Positions 8,012 to 16,854 of a stretch of DNA of 42,796 nucleotides are shown here, one piece after another. Made by a program: the position numbers and the translations under genes. Source of the DNA: a virus. Every line of letters starts with the position of its first letter. Position 1 is the first letter of the stretch. The notes beneath the pieces are model-generated. The model made no database searches. It had not been told where the DNA came from and saw nothing but the letters and a program-made list of their open reading frames with translations. The DNA lies in the IMG/VR virus record IMGVR_UViG_3300027906_000042, positions 1 to 42,796 of that record, one strand, 5' to 3'.

Positions 8012-9351
8012 TACAAGTTACCTGCTAATCCAAATGGGTTTGTTTCAGTGAAGTCTAATATATTATCACCAGCTGTCTCAAAAGTGACAGCCTCAGAGTA
8101 TTTAGGATCTGCTGTTGCCATTTCGTCTCTATTATCTAGCACAATTGTAGCACCAGAATCTGAGCCCATGATTGTTTCACCTATAACAAAGGTAGCGGTT
8201 GGTGACTTCAATTTAATCCAACCTTCCTGTGCATCCCACTCAACCATCTGAGCAGTTGCACCAGTAGTACCACCAGTAACCTGTTCTGGTACTGAGAATG
8301 TACCTGTTATACCAGTAGGTGCTGCAGAGAATGTAGCAGTCGCAGATGTGTAAGAACTACCAGCGTTTGTTATATCAACTACTTTAACACTCTTATATCC
8401 AGAACCACCATTAACTATATTAACAGCAGTTAGAACTCCACCAGTAAACGTAGGTGTTATGACTGCAGGAACAGCACCACCATCAGGAGCACTGACTACT
8501 AAAGTAGTTCTATCCTCATCATATCCAGAACCACCATTAACAATCTGAACAGATCTAACCTGACCTTCTTTAACAGTACCTCGAATCTCAGCTTGGGTAG
8601 TTGGTGTTCCACCACTAAGTGTTATATTACATAGATATGCTGTTGCAGTCGCACCAGTTCCATCTCCAGCAATAGTAACAGTAGGAGCTTCATTGTACTT
8701 AGAACCATTGTCACTAATGTAAATGTTCTCTATTGTATTGGTACTGCTAATAACTGGAGTACCAGTAGCAGTAATACCATTTGTAGGAAGATAGAAATGC
8801 TTGACTGTGTACCCGTAATCGACCAGATCCTCATCACCCTCGAATAGATCTCCTTGCTCATCACTGTATTCAAAGAGTTCTGCCTTAAGTTTATAAATGT
8901 ATCCTTTACCTAACTGATAAAATGGTTCTTCATGCTCTACAAATTTTATCTCAAAATAATTACTTGTTAGTGGTAGGTATATTAAATCTCCTTCTTGTGG
9001 CCTCTCTGGTGCTTGGTAGTCTTTATCTAGTAAAAGAAACTGAGAAATAAGATCAGAAAATCTTTGCTGAGATATAACCATTGTTATCTCATCAGTCTGT
9101 GCTACACCAAACTTAGTTAATAAATCTCCACCACCTTGGAATCCATCATAGTTTTCCATGTATGCTTCAATAATATATGCATCATTAAACTCACCAATTA
9201 CTTCCTCATTAAACACACCATCCTTTTCCATAATCTCTCTAGGACAGTAGAGGATATCCATCCCAAACATCTTAAGAAACTCTTCCGTAAGATCCTGTTG
9301 TAGGAACTGTTCGTTACGAGTACCGTGTGTGAAATAAGTAGTTCTTGCCAT
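8011..9351 (-). CDS. 14: Neck protein gp14 with inserted GSGY repeat region
   Basis: Part of the head-tail connector. The N-terminal 190 residues are typical gp14: YFTHGTRNEQFLQQDLTEEF, MDILYCPREIM and MVISQQRFSDLISQF. From about residue 195 to 375 there is a region of repeats of the type GSGY followed by TVT or VVS strands (GSKYNEAPTVTIAGDGTGA, GGSGYDEDRTTLVVSAPDGG, GGSGYKSVKVV). The gp14-like C-terminus DNILDFTETNPFG then follows. At 446 residues it is much longer than T4 gp14 (256). The same repeat type occurs in the giant fibre and the edge fibre of this window. TAATG junctions at both ends show tight coupling with gp13 and gp15. Confidence 0.94.
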   Translation of the reverse strand: MARTTYFTHGTRNEQFLQQDLTEEFLKMFGMDILYCPREIMEKDGVFNEEVIGEFNDAYIIEAYMENYDGFQGGGDLLTKFGVAQTDEITMVISQQRFSDLISQFLLLDKDYQAPERPQEGDLIYLPLTSNYFEIKFVEHEEPFYQLGKGYIYKLKAELFEYSDEQGDLFEGDEDLVDYGYTVKHFYLPTNGITATGTPVISSTNTIENIYISDNGSKYNEAPTVTIAGDGTGATATAYLCNITLSGGTPTTQAEIRGTVKEGQVRSVQIVNGGSGYDEDRTTLVVSAPDGGAVPAVITPTFTGGVLTAVNIVNGGSGYKSVKVVDITNAGSSYTSATATFSAAPTGITGTFSVPEQVTGGTTGATAQMVEWDAQEGWIKLKSPTATFVIGETIMGSDSGATIVLDNRDEMATADPKYSEAVTFETAGDNILDFTETNPFGLAGNL

Positions 9352-10166
9352 TAGCCAATCATGTCAAGTGGTGGTGTTTCATAACTACGGATCATCTCAT
9401 CCTCAAGTTTCTCAACTGCTTCCTTACCTTCTCTATAAATGAATTCACCATTCATTGTGATACCACCAGGTAATTGTGCTCCTTGGAACTTAATTAAATT
9501 AGATCCCCACTGCCTCTTAATTAATGCAGTAACATATCTCTTCATCCAAAGATCATTATATACAGCAGCTGTACTAGTTGGATCTATTGCACGATAGACT
9601 TCAAGAATTAAATAGTCATTCTCTTTGACATCAGTTTTAAAGTCAAGATCCAAATAAAGTCTATCCCCTCTCATCTGGAATCTAGTTTGCTTCTGTCCTT
9701 CCAGCAAGAAGTATATGTCTTCCAACCTACGGTTAACCATTTCGTAAGTAAGAATTTCTGTATTAGTTAGATCCCAAAGATCATTTAATCTCCACTGATA
9801 TCTAACATCAAATAAGTTTGTGACATTCTTAGATACAAAATCAAATACTTTTATAACACTAGTGACATGCTCAGGAACTTTAATATAATTATTCTGCTCT
9901 TCCCAATTAACTGATATAGCTGATGAAGTTGCAGCAGCTACTGCTGTAGTTGCATCAGTAGTCATGTCATCAATCATGGCTTGAGTGAACTTCACTTTTA
10001 AATGAGTTCTAATATAACCATCCATGTGACGTTCATTATAAAACTGAACAGCATCATCTACTAGATCTGATATCTGATCATCTTCAATATTAATTTCTAA
10101 AACAGGAGCACCATTCTGACGCAATGCGTAATCAATAAGTCCCTGCCTTGTAGTAGCAATGGCCAT
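9351..10166 (-). CDS. 13: Neck protein gp13
   Basis: Head-completion protein that binds the portal and gp14 after packaging. The 271 residues fit the marine T4-like gp13 length. Diagnostic start: TTRQGLIDYALRQNGAPV, followed by EINIEDDQISDLVDDAVQFY and ERHMDGYIRTHLKVKFTQ. The C-terminus has WMKRYVTALIKRQWGSNLIKF and LPGGITMNGEFIY, conserved in this family. It starts 3 bases after the stop of the subtilase-Ig gene and overlaps the gp14 start by one base. Confidence 0.95.
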   Translation of the reverse strand: MAIATTRQGLIDYALRQNGAPVLEINIEDDQISDLVDDAVQFYNERHMDGYIRTHLKVKFTQAMIDDMTTDATTAVAAATSSAISVNWEEQNNYIKVPEHVTSVIKVFDFVSKNVTNLFDVRYQWRLNDLWDLTNTEILTYEMVNRRLEDIYFLLEGQKQTRFQMRGDRLYLDLDFKTDVKENDYLILEVYRAIDPTSTAAVYNDLWMKRYVTALIKRQWGSNLIKFQGAQLPGGITMNGEFIYREGKEAVEKLEDEMIRSYETPPLDMIG

Positions 10167-10169
10167 GTC

Positions 10170-13100
10170 TTAAGTTGGGTTAACGTTGAATCTAATTCTC
10201 ACTAGATATGTAGTATTTGCATCAAGATTAACATTACCAGGAAGTGTGTAAGATACTAAGTTGGTTGAGTTACCAAGAGATTGATGTAAGATAGTTGTAA
10301 ACTGTGGGTTTGATACAGGTACTTCTGCATTAGGAGCAAACTGCCAATCACTAGAAGTATGTTGATAACCAGTCTTTAGTGCAATAGCATCAACATTAAT
10401 GGTTGGATTAAATGCTGGTGTTATTGTTTGAATGTCTGGTTGGTCAACAATAGGTGTACTGAAGTTTGCTGCAGTAGAGTATGCACTCTCCAATCCAGCA
10501 TTGTCTCTGAATTTAACTTGTACAAAATAAGATGTATCAAAATCTAAAATCGATACAGGAACAGTAAAGGTTGTTAAGTTACCTGTGTCACCCTGAGCAA
10601 ACGTTCCACTTGTATCATATACAGTGACGTTATCACCAGTTCTTCTTATCCTCCAGAATGTAGAGTAATGAGTTGACCCTGCATATTCAGAAACGAAAGG
10701 AGCAGTATTGATAACTGGTTGTCTTGAAAGCGTCTTACTTGTATCAGAATCAACAGTTGGAGTTACTGTTGCAGGACCAGATACAAACTCAGATTCATTA
10801 ACAGTAAGAGTTACTGCATTTGAAGTTACTGAAGTTGCTTCAGTATTTGAAAGAACACAACGGAACTGTTCAGCTGGATTAGTTGGGAATATAGTTGTTG
10901 GTGTAGTATAAGCAGAAGCATTGGCACCATTAATATTAGACCATGTGCTACCAGAGTTAATTGATTTCTGCCATTGGTATGAAATTACATCACTAGTAAT
11001 TGCAGCAGTAATACTAAATGTTGCGGTCTGACCCTCAATAACAGCTGTATCTACTGGTTGTTGACTGACAGTAATAAGTCTTAGAACAGTCAGTTGACCA
11101 TGATCTGAAGTTATTGATGCAGCAGATCCAACAAGAGAAACTACACAACGATAGCGATCATCGTCATCATTTGCATGTACTAATGTTGGTGTTGTATATG
11201 TTGCACTTGTTGCACCACCTACAGATGCATAGTTTGAACCATTGTCATCAGATCTTTCCCACTGATATGTTGGTGCTCCACTACTTGAAGTTGCAGTAAC
11301 ACTGAATGCAGCAGTTGCACCTTCATTTGCAGTTGGGTTAGAAGGCTGTGCAGTAATTGAGAATGTTCTCTGTACTGTTAAGGTTACGTTATTTGTATAT
11401 GCAGAGTTGGATGCTCCAGTTGCATCTAACTTACAACGATATAAATCTTGGTTATCTGCAGCATATGTTAAAGCAGCAGTTGTATATGATGCAGCTGTTG
11501 CTCCTGCAACGTTGCTCCAATTTGAACCAGCATCATCTGATTTTTCCCACTGGTATGTTACTGAGGGTTCGTGATGGGATTGGGTTTCAAATCCTCCTCC
11601 ACCTCCTCCAGTAGGGGTTGTGAAGTTCTCAGTATCAAAGGATGAACTAGCAGCATTACCACCAAAAGGTTGCATAGTAACATCACCCAAGCAAGTGAAC
11701 GTTGCAGTAGCATTTTCATTGACTGTCTGATCTGTTGGTTGAGTTGATACTACAACTGTTACTGTTTCTACTTGTAACGTTGCAGCATTTGAAGGAATAG
11801 TTGTTGCTCCAGGACAAGATAACAAACAGCGATATTGATATTCATCATATGCTGTAGTTAATGTAGGAGTTGTATATGTTGCTGTTGTACCACCAGTACC
11901 TTCAATTACATTAGACCATGATGCACCATCAGTAATTGATACTTGCCATTGGAATGTAATATCTCCAGCATCATTATCAGATGTAGTTGCAGCAACTCCA
12001 AACTGTTCTTGACCACCAACAGCACCAGTTGTATTAGTTGGTTGTGCTGTGATATTGATAGTTCTAGTTACTAAGCTTCTTGCAACAGAACTAGTTACAT
12101 TGGCTGCACCTGCTGCAGCAAGAACACAACGATAGTAATCTCCATAGCTGTCATCATACGAGGTAGATCCTGTAGTATATGTTGCAGCGGTTGCACCACC
12201 AATAGATGTGTAAGATACTCCATCACCATTCTCAGATTTCTCCCATTGGAATGTGATAGGAGCAGAATCAAGAGTACTAGCAGCAACAGTAAATGATGCA
12301 GCTGCAGGTGCAACTGGAGATGAATCTACTGGTTGATTACTTATAGTAATAGTACGGAATACTGTTAGTGTAGCAGCATTAGTGTTAGATGGTTGTACTG
12401 CTGTAGTAGTATCTAACTCACAACGGAACTGATAAGTATTCTTAGCAAAGTCATCATCAACAGTTAAAGTACTTGTAGTTACTCCACTGTATCCACCACC
12501 ATTACTTAAATTAGACCAACCTACACCACCATTACTTGAGTATTGCCACTGATAGGTGATAGTAGATCCATCAGAACTAATACCTGCAACAGGACCAAAC
12601 GTAGCAGTATTTCCAGATCCAGCCTCAACAGAAGCATTAGATGGATGCTGAGTTATATTAACAAGAACACCAGTACCTGAAGTTGTGAATGAATATGAGC
12701 GAGCACTACCTGTAATATTCTCAGTAACTGTAAAGTTAAAAGTAGTATCAATATAATCTGAAGTTACAGTACCAGTAAGAAGACCTGTAGTAGTACCAAG
12801 AGCGAGACCTGAAGCAGCAATACTATCACCACTAAGACTATATGATTCTAATGTTGGTTCACTTGCAAATGTACTACCAGCTAATCCAAGGTCAACATTA
12901 ACATTAGCACCATTTGCTAATGGACTTACAGCTAAAGCACCAGCTGCAGTTGCCCAAGTTACATTAGTATCAACATATGGGAAGAAAGCACCTCGTGTAA
13001 CTGTAAGTGGAGATGTGTTAGCATCATACTTAAAGTCAACACCTGTATCTAATGGATAATAAATTACATTGGTATATGTACCAGTACCAGCAGCTTCCTG

Positions 13101-15314
13101 TACATCTGTCTGAGATCTTAAGGTTGTTGATGTAGCAACTACACCATCAGTGCCTTCATGAAGTTTACTCTCAGGATCTACTAAAGCAAGATAGTTATTT
13201 GATCCACCACCAGTAGTACTAGCAGTAGCATTAGCAAGACCATATACAGTAACAGTATTATTGACAGCACTCTCTGCCTGAATAGTCATAAAACCATTCT
13301 GTGATAATGCAGCAATATCTAAACCACCAACTGTTAAAGCACCAGTAGATCCAGTTGTTCTTAACTGGACTTTCTTACCAACGTTACCAATGAAATGTGC
13401 AGAATCTGCAGGGTCAAAAGATATCTTAAGTTGATTACTAGTATTTGTTGTTTCAAATGGATTGTCTGGTAACTTCTTATCCACCATACTATTGGTTGGA
13501 TAATTGGTATGAGCACCTTGAGTAATATCACCAGCACTTCCAGTACCTCTAGCAAAAGCTTTTGCAAGTCCCGCTATATTGTTAGTGCTAAGAGTGTATC
13601 CATTCTTTCCACACCATGCAGCAATAATTCCAGATACTAAAGGACATGAGAATGATGTACCATTAATAGTACTATAGTTTGCTGAACTAGTATATGGTGT
13701 ATTAGCAGTCCAGTCATATTGTGGTGTTAAGATTCTGGCACCTGGTGCAACTGTTGTACATCCAGCACCATAGTTTGAGAAGTCTGCCCATCTATCATTA
13801 TATTCTGTGGCACCAACGACAATCTTTTTCTGATTAGTATCTACGTTGTTAATACCACCAACTGCATTGTCATCATATCCAGCGGTTCTAGATCCAGCAA
13901 TAACCTTAGTTTGTAAAGGACCAACGAACACATCACTATTATTTTTAAATCCATTACCTGCAGATCTACAAACAATGATAGCATGGTTAGAAGAAATTGT
14001 TCCTTCAATATCATCTAACATTTCCTCATCAGTTCCACTATCAGCACCAGAATCATTTAATTCAACATATGGATATCCTTCTGATGGTATAGTAGGACCA
14101 AAGGATGCATTGATAATAGCAGGTCGAGTATTGTTTTTATAATTTCCATTACCACTGTCGTTATGATCTATAACTGCCTGATATGCACTAAGAATTGCAG
14201 TATAGGATCCAGAGTTACTAGCATTAAATGCTTTTAGTGCATAGATCTTTGCATTCTTTGCAACACCTGCAGTTCTACCAGCAGAGAGAATGGCACAATA
14301 AGTTCCGTGGCCATTATCATCCTCATTATTAGATCCATAAGAACCAGCGTAATGAGATAGTTGATGAACTCTATAGTTCTGTTGCTCAGAAGCACCGTTT
14401 AAATCAGATACAAAGTCTGGGTCATATAGTTCTGGATGTAGAGCAGCGTTGTTACCAGTTGGTCTACTTGCTCCACGAACACCTGTATCAATTATATAGA
14501 TATCAACACCATCAGCTGATTGATTGTAACTATACTGTCCGTTTAAATATTGACGATCTTGTTTTGTTATTCTATCTAAATGCCAGAAGTCATGTACGTT
14601 AATTGTTCCGTATCTACTAATAGGAGTATATGAATACCTACCCATATTAGAATGAGCAGTACAATAGAAGAATAAGACTGAAGGGGTTGAAGCACTAATA
14701 GCAATTACTGTAGTACCATCTGTACCTGGCGTACCTGAAGTAGTTACTCCAGTTGCATATTCTGCACCACCAGTAGTATGAGTTCCATCTGGTGTTAAAG
14801 AGAATCTAAATGGATGTCCAGCATTTGAAGCGTCTGACTGGTCAAATGTATATGTACCACCTTGAGCAAAACCAGTTTGGTTTGCATATAAAGAATAAGT
14901 TCCACCAAGAGTGGACGAGAAAACAAATAGATCATTACCACTAAAATTCTGTACCTTCACATAAATGGTACCTGCACCAGTAGTAGTTAGATTTCTAGTA
15001 TTAGCAGTAGTATTACTCTCACCAGTAGTATTCAGATTTAATGGATCAGAATTATCTACGGTTAAAGTTGCTCCTGTATCAACAGGATCTACAGAAAATT
15101 TATCTTCAGCATCCCAAGTACATTTCTTAACTGGCCCCAAAGCATTCAGCTTTTCAAGCAATCCACTTGAATACTTATCGGGACAATCAAGAGTTATGAT
15201 TGAAAAACTTCTAAATGATTCTTTAAAGGTGAGATAACCGTATAATTTTAGAATTGCTGCAGCAGCGGAATCCAAACTATAATTATCAGATACCCTAACG
15301 ACTACCCTCTTCAT
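10170..15314 (-). CDS. Giant subtilisin-like (S8) protease with cupredoxin-like insert and six Ig-like domains
   Basis: A 1714-residue multidomain protein. Residues 1-80 resemble a subtilisin I9-type propeptide, ending CTWDAEDKFSVDP. Residues about 85-235 are an insert with GGTYTFDQSDASNAGHPF and a C218-x2-H221-x2-M224 motif plus H167, like a type-1 copper site. Residues about 245-600 are an S8 catalytic domain with the full triad: D276 in YIIDTGVRG, H336 in NGHGTYCAILSAG, S554 in NGTSFSCPLVSG. The oxyanion Asn is expected in CRSAGNGF. Residues about 880-1505 hold six Ig-like repeats and 1510-1714 two FN3-like modules. There is no signal peptide, so it is probably virion-incorporated. It has its own late promoter and is followed directly by gp13, the place T4 gives to wac (fibritin). 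The protease fold is certain; the substrate is unknown. Confidence 0.9.
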   Translation of the reverse strand: MKRVVVRVSDNYSLDSAAAAILKLYGYLTFKESFRSFSIITLDCPDKYSSGLLEKLNALGPVKKCTWDAEDKFSVDPVDTGATLTVDNSDPLNLNTTGESNTTANTRNLTTTGAGTIYVKVQNFSGNDLFVFSSTLGGTYSLYANQTGFAQGGTYTFDQSDASNAGHPFRFSLTPDGTHTTGGAEYATGVTTSGTPGTDGTTVIAISASTPSVLFFYCTAHSNMGRYSYTPISRYGTINVHDFWHLDRITKQDRQYLNGQYSYNQSADGVDIYIIDTGVRGASRPTGNNAALHPELYDPDFVSDLNGASEQQNYRVHQLSHYAGSYGSNNEDDNGHGTYCAILSAGRTAGVAKNAKIYALKAFNASNSGSYTAILSAYQAVIDHNDSGNGNYKNNTRPAIINASFGPTIPSEGYPYVELNDSGADSGTDEEMLDDIEGTISSNHAIIVCRSAGNGFKNNSDVFVGPLQTKVIAGSRTAGYDDNAVGGINNVDTNQKKIVVGATEYNDRWADFSNYGAGCTTVAPGARILTPQYDWTANTPYTSSANYSTINGTSFSCPLVSGIIAAWCGKNGYTLSTNNIAGLAKAFARGTGSAGDITQGAHTNYPTNSMVDKKLPDNPFETTNTSNQLKISFDPADSAHFIGNVGKKVQLRTTGSTGALTVGGLDIAALSQNGFMTIQAESAVNNTVTVYGLANATASTTGGGSNNYLALVDPESKLHEGTDGVVATSTTLRSQTDVQEAAGTGTYTNVIYYPLDTGVDFKYDANTSPLTVTRGAFFPYVDTNVTWATAAGALAVSPLANGANVNVDLGLAGSTFASEPTLESYSLSGDSIAASGLALGTTTGLLTGTVTSDYIDTTFNFTVTENITGSARSYSFTTSGTGVLVNITQHPSNASVEAGSGNTATFGPVAGISSDGSTITYQWQYSSNGGVGWSNLSNGGGYSGVTTSTLTVDDDFAKNTYQFRCELDTTTAVQPSNTNAATLTVFRTITISNQPVDSSPVAPAAASFTVAASTLDSAPITFQWEKSENGDGVSYTSIGGATAATYTTGSTSYDDSYGDYYRCVLAAAGAANVTSSVARSLVTRTINITAQPTNTTGAVGGQEQFGVAATTSDNDAGDITFQWQVSITDGASWSNVIEGTGGTTATYTTPTLTTAYDEYQYRCLLSCPGATTIPSNAATLQVETVTVVVSTQPTDQTVNENATATFTCLGDVTMQPFGGNAASSSFDTENFTTPTGGGGGGFETQSHHEPSVTYQWEKSDDAGSNWSNVAGATAASYTTAALTYAADNQDLYRCKLDATGASNSAYTNNVTLTVQRTFSITAQPSNPTANEGATAAFSVTATSSSGAPTYQWERSDDNGSNYASVGGATSATYTTPTLVHANDDDDRYRCVVSLVGSAASITSDHGQLTVLRLITVSQQPVDTAVIEGQTATFSITAAITSDVISYQWQKSINSGSTWSNINGANASAYTTPTTIFPTNPAEQFRCVLSNTEATSVTSNAVTLTVNESEFVSGPATVTPTVDSDTSKTLSRQPVINTAPFVSEYAGSTHYSTFWRIRRTGDNVTVYDTSGTFAQGDTGNLTTFTVPVSILDFDTSYFVQVKFRDNAGLESAYSTAANFSTPIVDQPDIQTITPAFNPTINVDAIALKTGYQHTSSDWQFAPNAEVPVSNPQFTTILHQSLGNSTNLVSYTLPGNVNLDANTTYLVRIRFNVNPT
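10796..12675 (-). repeat. Six tandem Ig-like domain repeats (coding)
   Basis: Six units of about 95-130 residues each show a QP or HP start (ITAQPTNTT, VSQQPVDTA), a central F/Y-QW-E/Q-x-S core (YQWQKS, FQWEKS, YQWERS), an xYTT stretch and a Y/F-RC-x-L core (YRCVL, YRCKL, FRCEL). The tryptophan and one cysteine are retained, but the partner cysteine of classical Ig domains is missing in most units. The fourth unit is enlarged by an insert with a run of six glycines and QSHHEPS. Boundaries are approximate. Confidence 0.85.
14640..14860 (-). other. Cupredoxin-like domain inside the S8 protease
   Basis: The segment encoding residues about 150-226 runs from TYTFDQSDASNAGHPF to FFYCTAHSNMG. It has the order His167 ... 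Cys218-x2-His221-x2-Met224, the ligand order and loop spacing of amicyanin-type type-1 copper sites. A related segment lies at the right edge of the window. That it binds copper is inference. Confidence 0.55.
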
Positions 15315-15329
15315 TCTGACAGTGCACTA

Positions 15330-16535
15330 TTATCCTTCAGTTGTATTTATACTGAAAAAATTGGATAGTCTTTTTTCCATTTCATAAAAGAATTCATCAT
15401 CCCATAGGAAATTGGCAATAATTCTCATAGACTTATTCCTAGTCTTTGTTAGAACTATTCCTGATTCCTGCAATTCCTCTTGACTTAAATCCCTATGTGC
15501 ATCTAAAGATAGTAGCAAACCACTAAGTCTATACCCTGTAATATAGTTTTTATTTAATAAACTTTCAGAAACAGATCTGAGTTTATCTTCTATACCTTGA
15601 CATTTACTAAACAAATTCTCACGTACAATAATATCATTAACTGTATTCATAGCAGATATACCTGTCATGGTAGGTTGCCAAGTATGCCCCCAAGTCCAAT
15701 CCTTTTTCTTTATTACATCCCCAACCTTCTTATTAGCAACAGCACAACCAAGAGGTGTGTATCCAGCAGTTAAAGATTTTCCCAATGCAGATATATCAGG
15801 TTGTACTCCATACTTCTTATACCCATGGTAATCTCCACCCTTACCCCAACATACTGCACAATCATCACTCATCATAAGAATATCATTCTCATCACATATA
15901 TGACGAATCATTCTCCACCAAGATTTTGACCATGGAATACCACCATTAATCCATGGTAGAGTTTCCATAACTATACATCCAATCTTTCTCCCACAACAGT
16001 TATATGATTTAATAACAAGATCCAAATACTTAAGTGCTTTCTCCTCAGCCTTTGCTTGATCCTTTACATCTTTCCATATAGGAGTTGGTACCTTCTTAAG
16101 TCTCTTACTTACACTATCAACCTCACTCATATCTCTAGTGAGGAATGTTGTTCCATGATAGCTTGGTGTAAAGGTAACGATATAATTACTTTGATTACCC
16201 CAATACTGATCATTCATTTTGATTGCAGCTTCAACTGCAGATGATCCAGATATAGCCCAAGACAAAACATCCCAGTTGCCTGTTGAGCAAACTAGGTCTG
16301 TCATTTTTATACACAATTCAGAAGTCTCTCCTCGATTACCTCTGACAAAGTTAACTTCAGGTGCCAAAGCACCCATTACTTCTTTATTACCGTAACCTAA
16401 TATATACGCAGAATTTCCAGACTGAAGATCTATAAGTCTAGTTCCATCAGAATATTCTATCCAATACTTATCTGTCTTAGTTACAACTTTATCTAACGGT
16501 TCTTTACTCCAAGCCCTAAGTTCATGATAGCCCAT
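15330..16535 (-). CDS. Class-III PLP aminotransferase, BioA-like
   Basis: A pyridoxal-phosphate enzyme of the class-III aminotransferase family, 401 residues, slightly shorter than bacterial members (about 430). Visible motifs: DGTRLIDLQSGNSAYILGYG near the N-terminus, SGSSAVEAAIKMNDQYW (close to the BioA sequence around its GSVAVE motif), PSYHGTTFLTRDMS, the PLP-ring Asp in MSDDCAVCWGKGGDYHG, and the Schiff-base lysine K253 in ALGKSLTAGYTPLG. All key residues are present, so it should be active. The amino donor and substrate are unknown; diaminopelargonate, ornithine, glutamate-semialdehyde or an amino-sugar are all possible in this fold. It overlaps the preceding gene by 14 bases, and the late promoter of the S8 gene lies in its last codons, so it is part of a late operon. 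Confidence 0.88.
   Translation of the reverse strand: MGYHELRAWSKEPLDKVVTKTDKYWIEYSDGTRLIDLQSGNSAYILGYGNKEVMGALAPEVNFVRGNRGETSELCIKMTDLVCSTGNWDVLSWAISGSSAVEAAIKMNDQYWGNQSNYIVTFTPSYHGTTFLTRDMSEVDSVSKRLKKVPTPIWKDVKDQAKAEEKALKYLDLVIKSYNCCGRKIGCIVMETLPWINGGIPWSKSWWRMIRHICDENDILMMSDDCAVCWGKGGDYHGYKKYGVQPDISALGKSLTAGYTPLGCAVANKKVGDVIKKKDWTWGHTWQPTMTGISAMNTVNDIIVRENLFSKCQGIEDKLRSVSESLLNKNYITGYRLSGLLLSLDAHRDLSQEELQESGIVLTKTRNKSMRIIANFLWDDEFFYEMEKRLSNFFSINTTEG
15344..15351 (-). promoter_or_regulatory. Late promoter TATAAATA for the protease-neck-terminase operon
   Basis: An exact T4-type late box, read TATAAATA on the minus strand, about 30 bases before the S8 protease ATG. It lies in the last codons of the aminotransferase gene (encoding Ser-Ile-Asn-Thr). 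The following genes down to gp17 have no comparable gap, so it probably drives the S8, 13, 14, 15, 16 ... 17 unit. Confidence 0.8.
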
Positions 16536-16854
16536 CAGGTAAATACTTTCTCAGTTTCTTATCAATGTCTCTAGGATGACCACCCATCCTTTCAACTGGT
16601 TTGGTAAATTTTAAATCATGCTTGGCATCGAATTGAAATTTAGTTCTTAAATGGAACTTATCTCTTTCCACAATTACATGATAAGAATGTCCATAGACAT
16701 TCTCTGAGAATCCAAGTCCTATTATGATTCTACCATCATAGAGTTCCCCTACCTTATATGGGCATGTCTCTGCAGTTCCATCAAAAGGTATATGGAACTG
16801 CGTAGAATCTACATGCTCTTGTTGTCTAAGTTGGCTTGACTTCTTCAGAGGCAT
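16522..16854 (-). CDS. Unknown 110-residue protein before the aminotransferase
   Basis: A 110-residue protein, charged at both ends, with a central beta-rich part (CPYKVGELYDGRIIIGLGF, YGHSYHVIVERDKFHL). It overlaps the aminotransferase start by 14 bases and the upstream coiled-coil gene by 29 bases, so the three are co-translated. No family is recognised. One possibility is a small beta-barrel accessory of the virion or of the aminotransferase; this is guesswork from context. Confidence 0.72.
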   Translation of the reverse strand: MPLKKSSQLRQQEHVDSTQFHIPFDGTAETCPYKVGELYDGRIIIGLGFSENVYGHSYHVIVERDKFHLRTKFQFDAKHDLKFTKPVERMGGHPRDIDKKLRKYLPDGLS

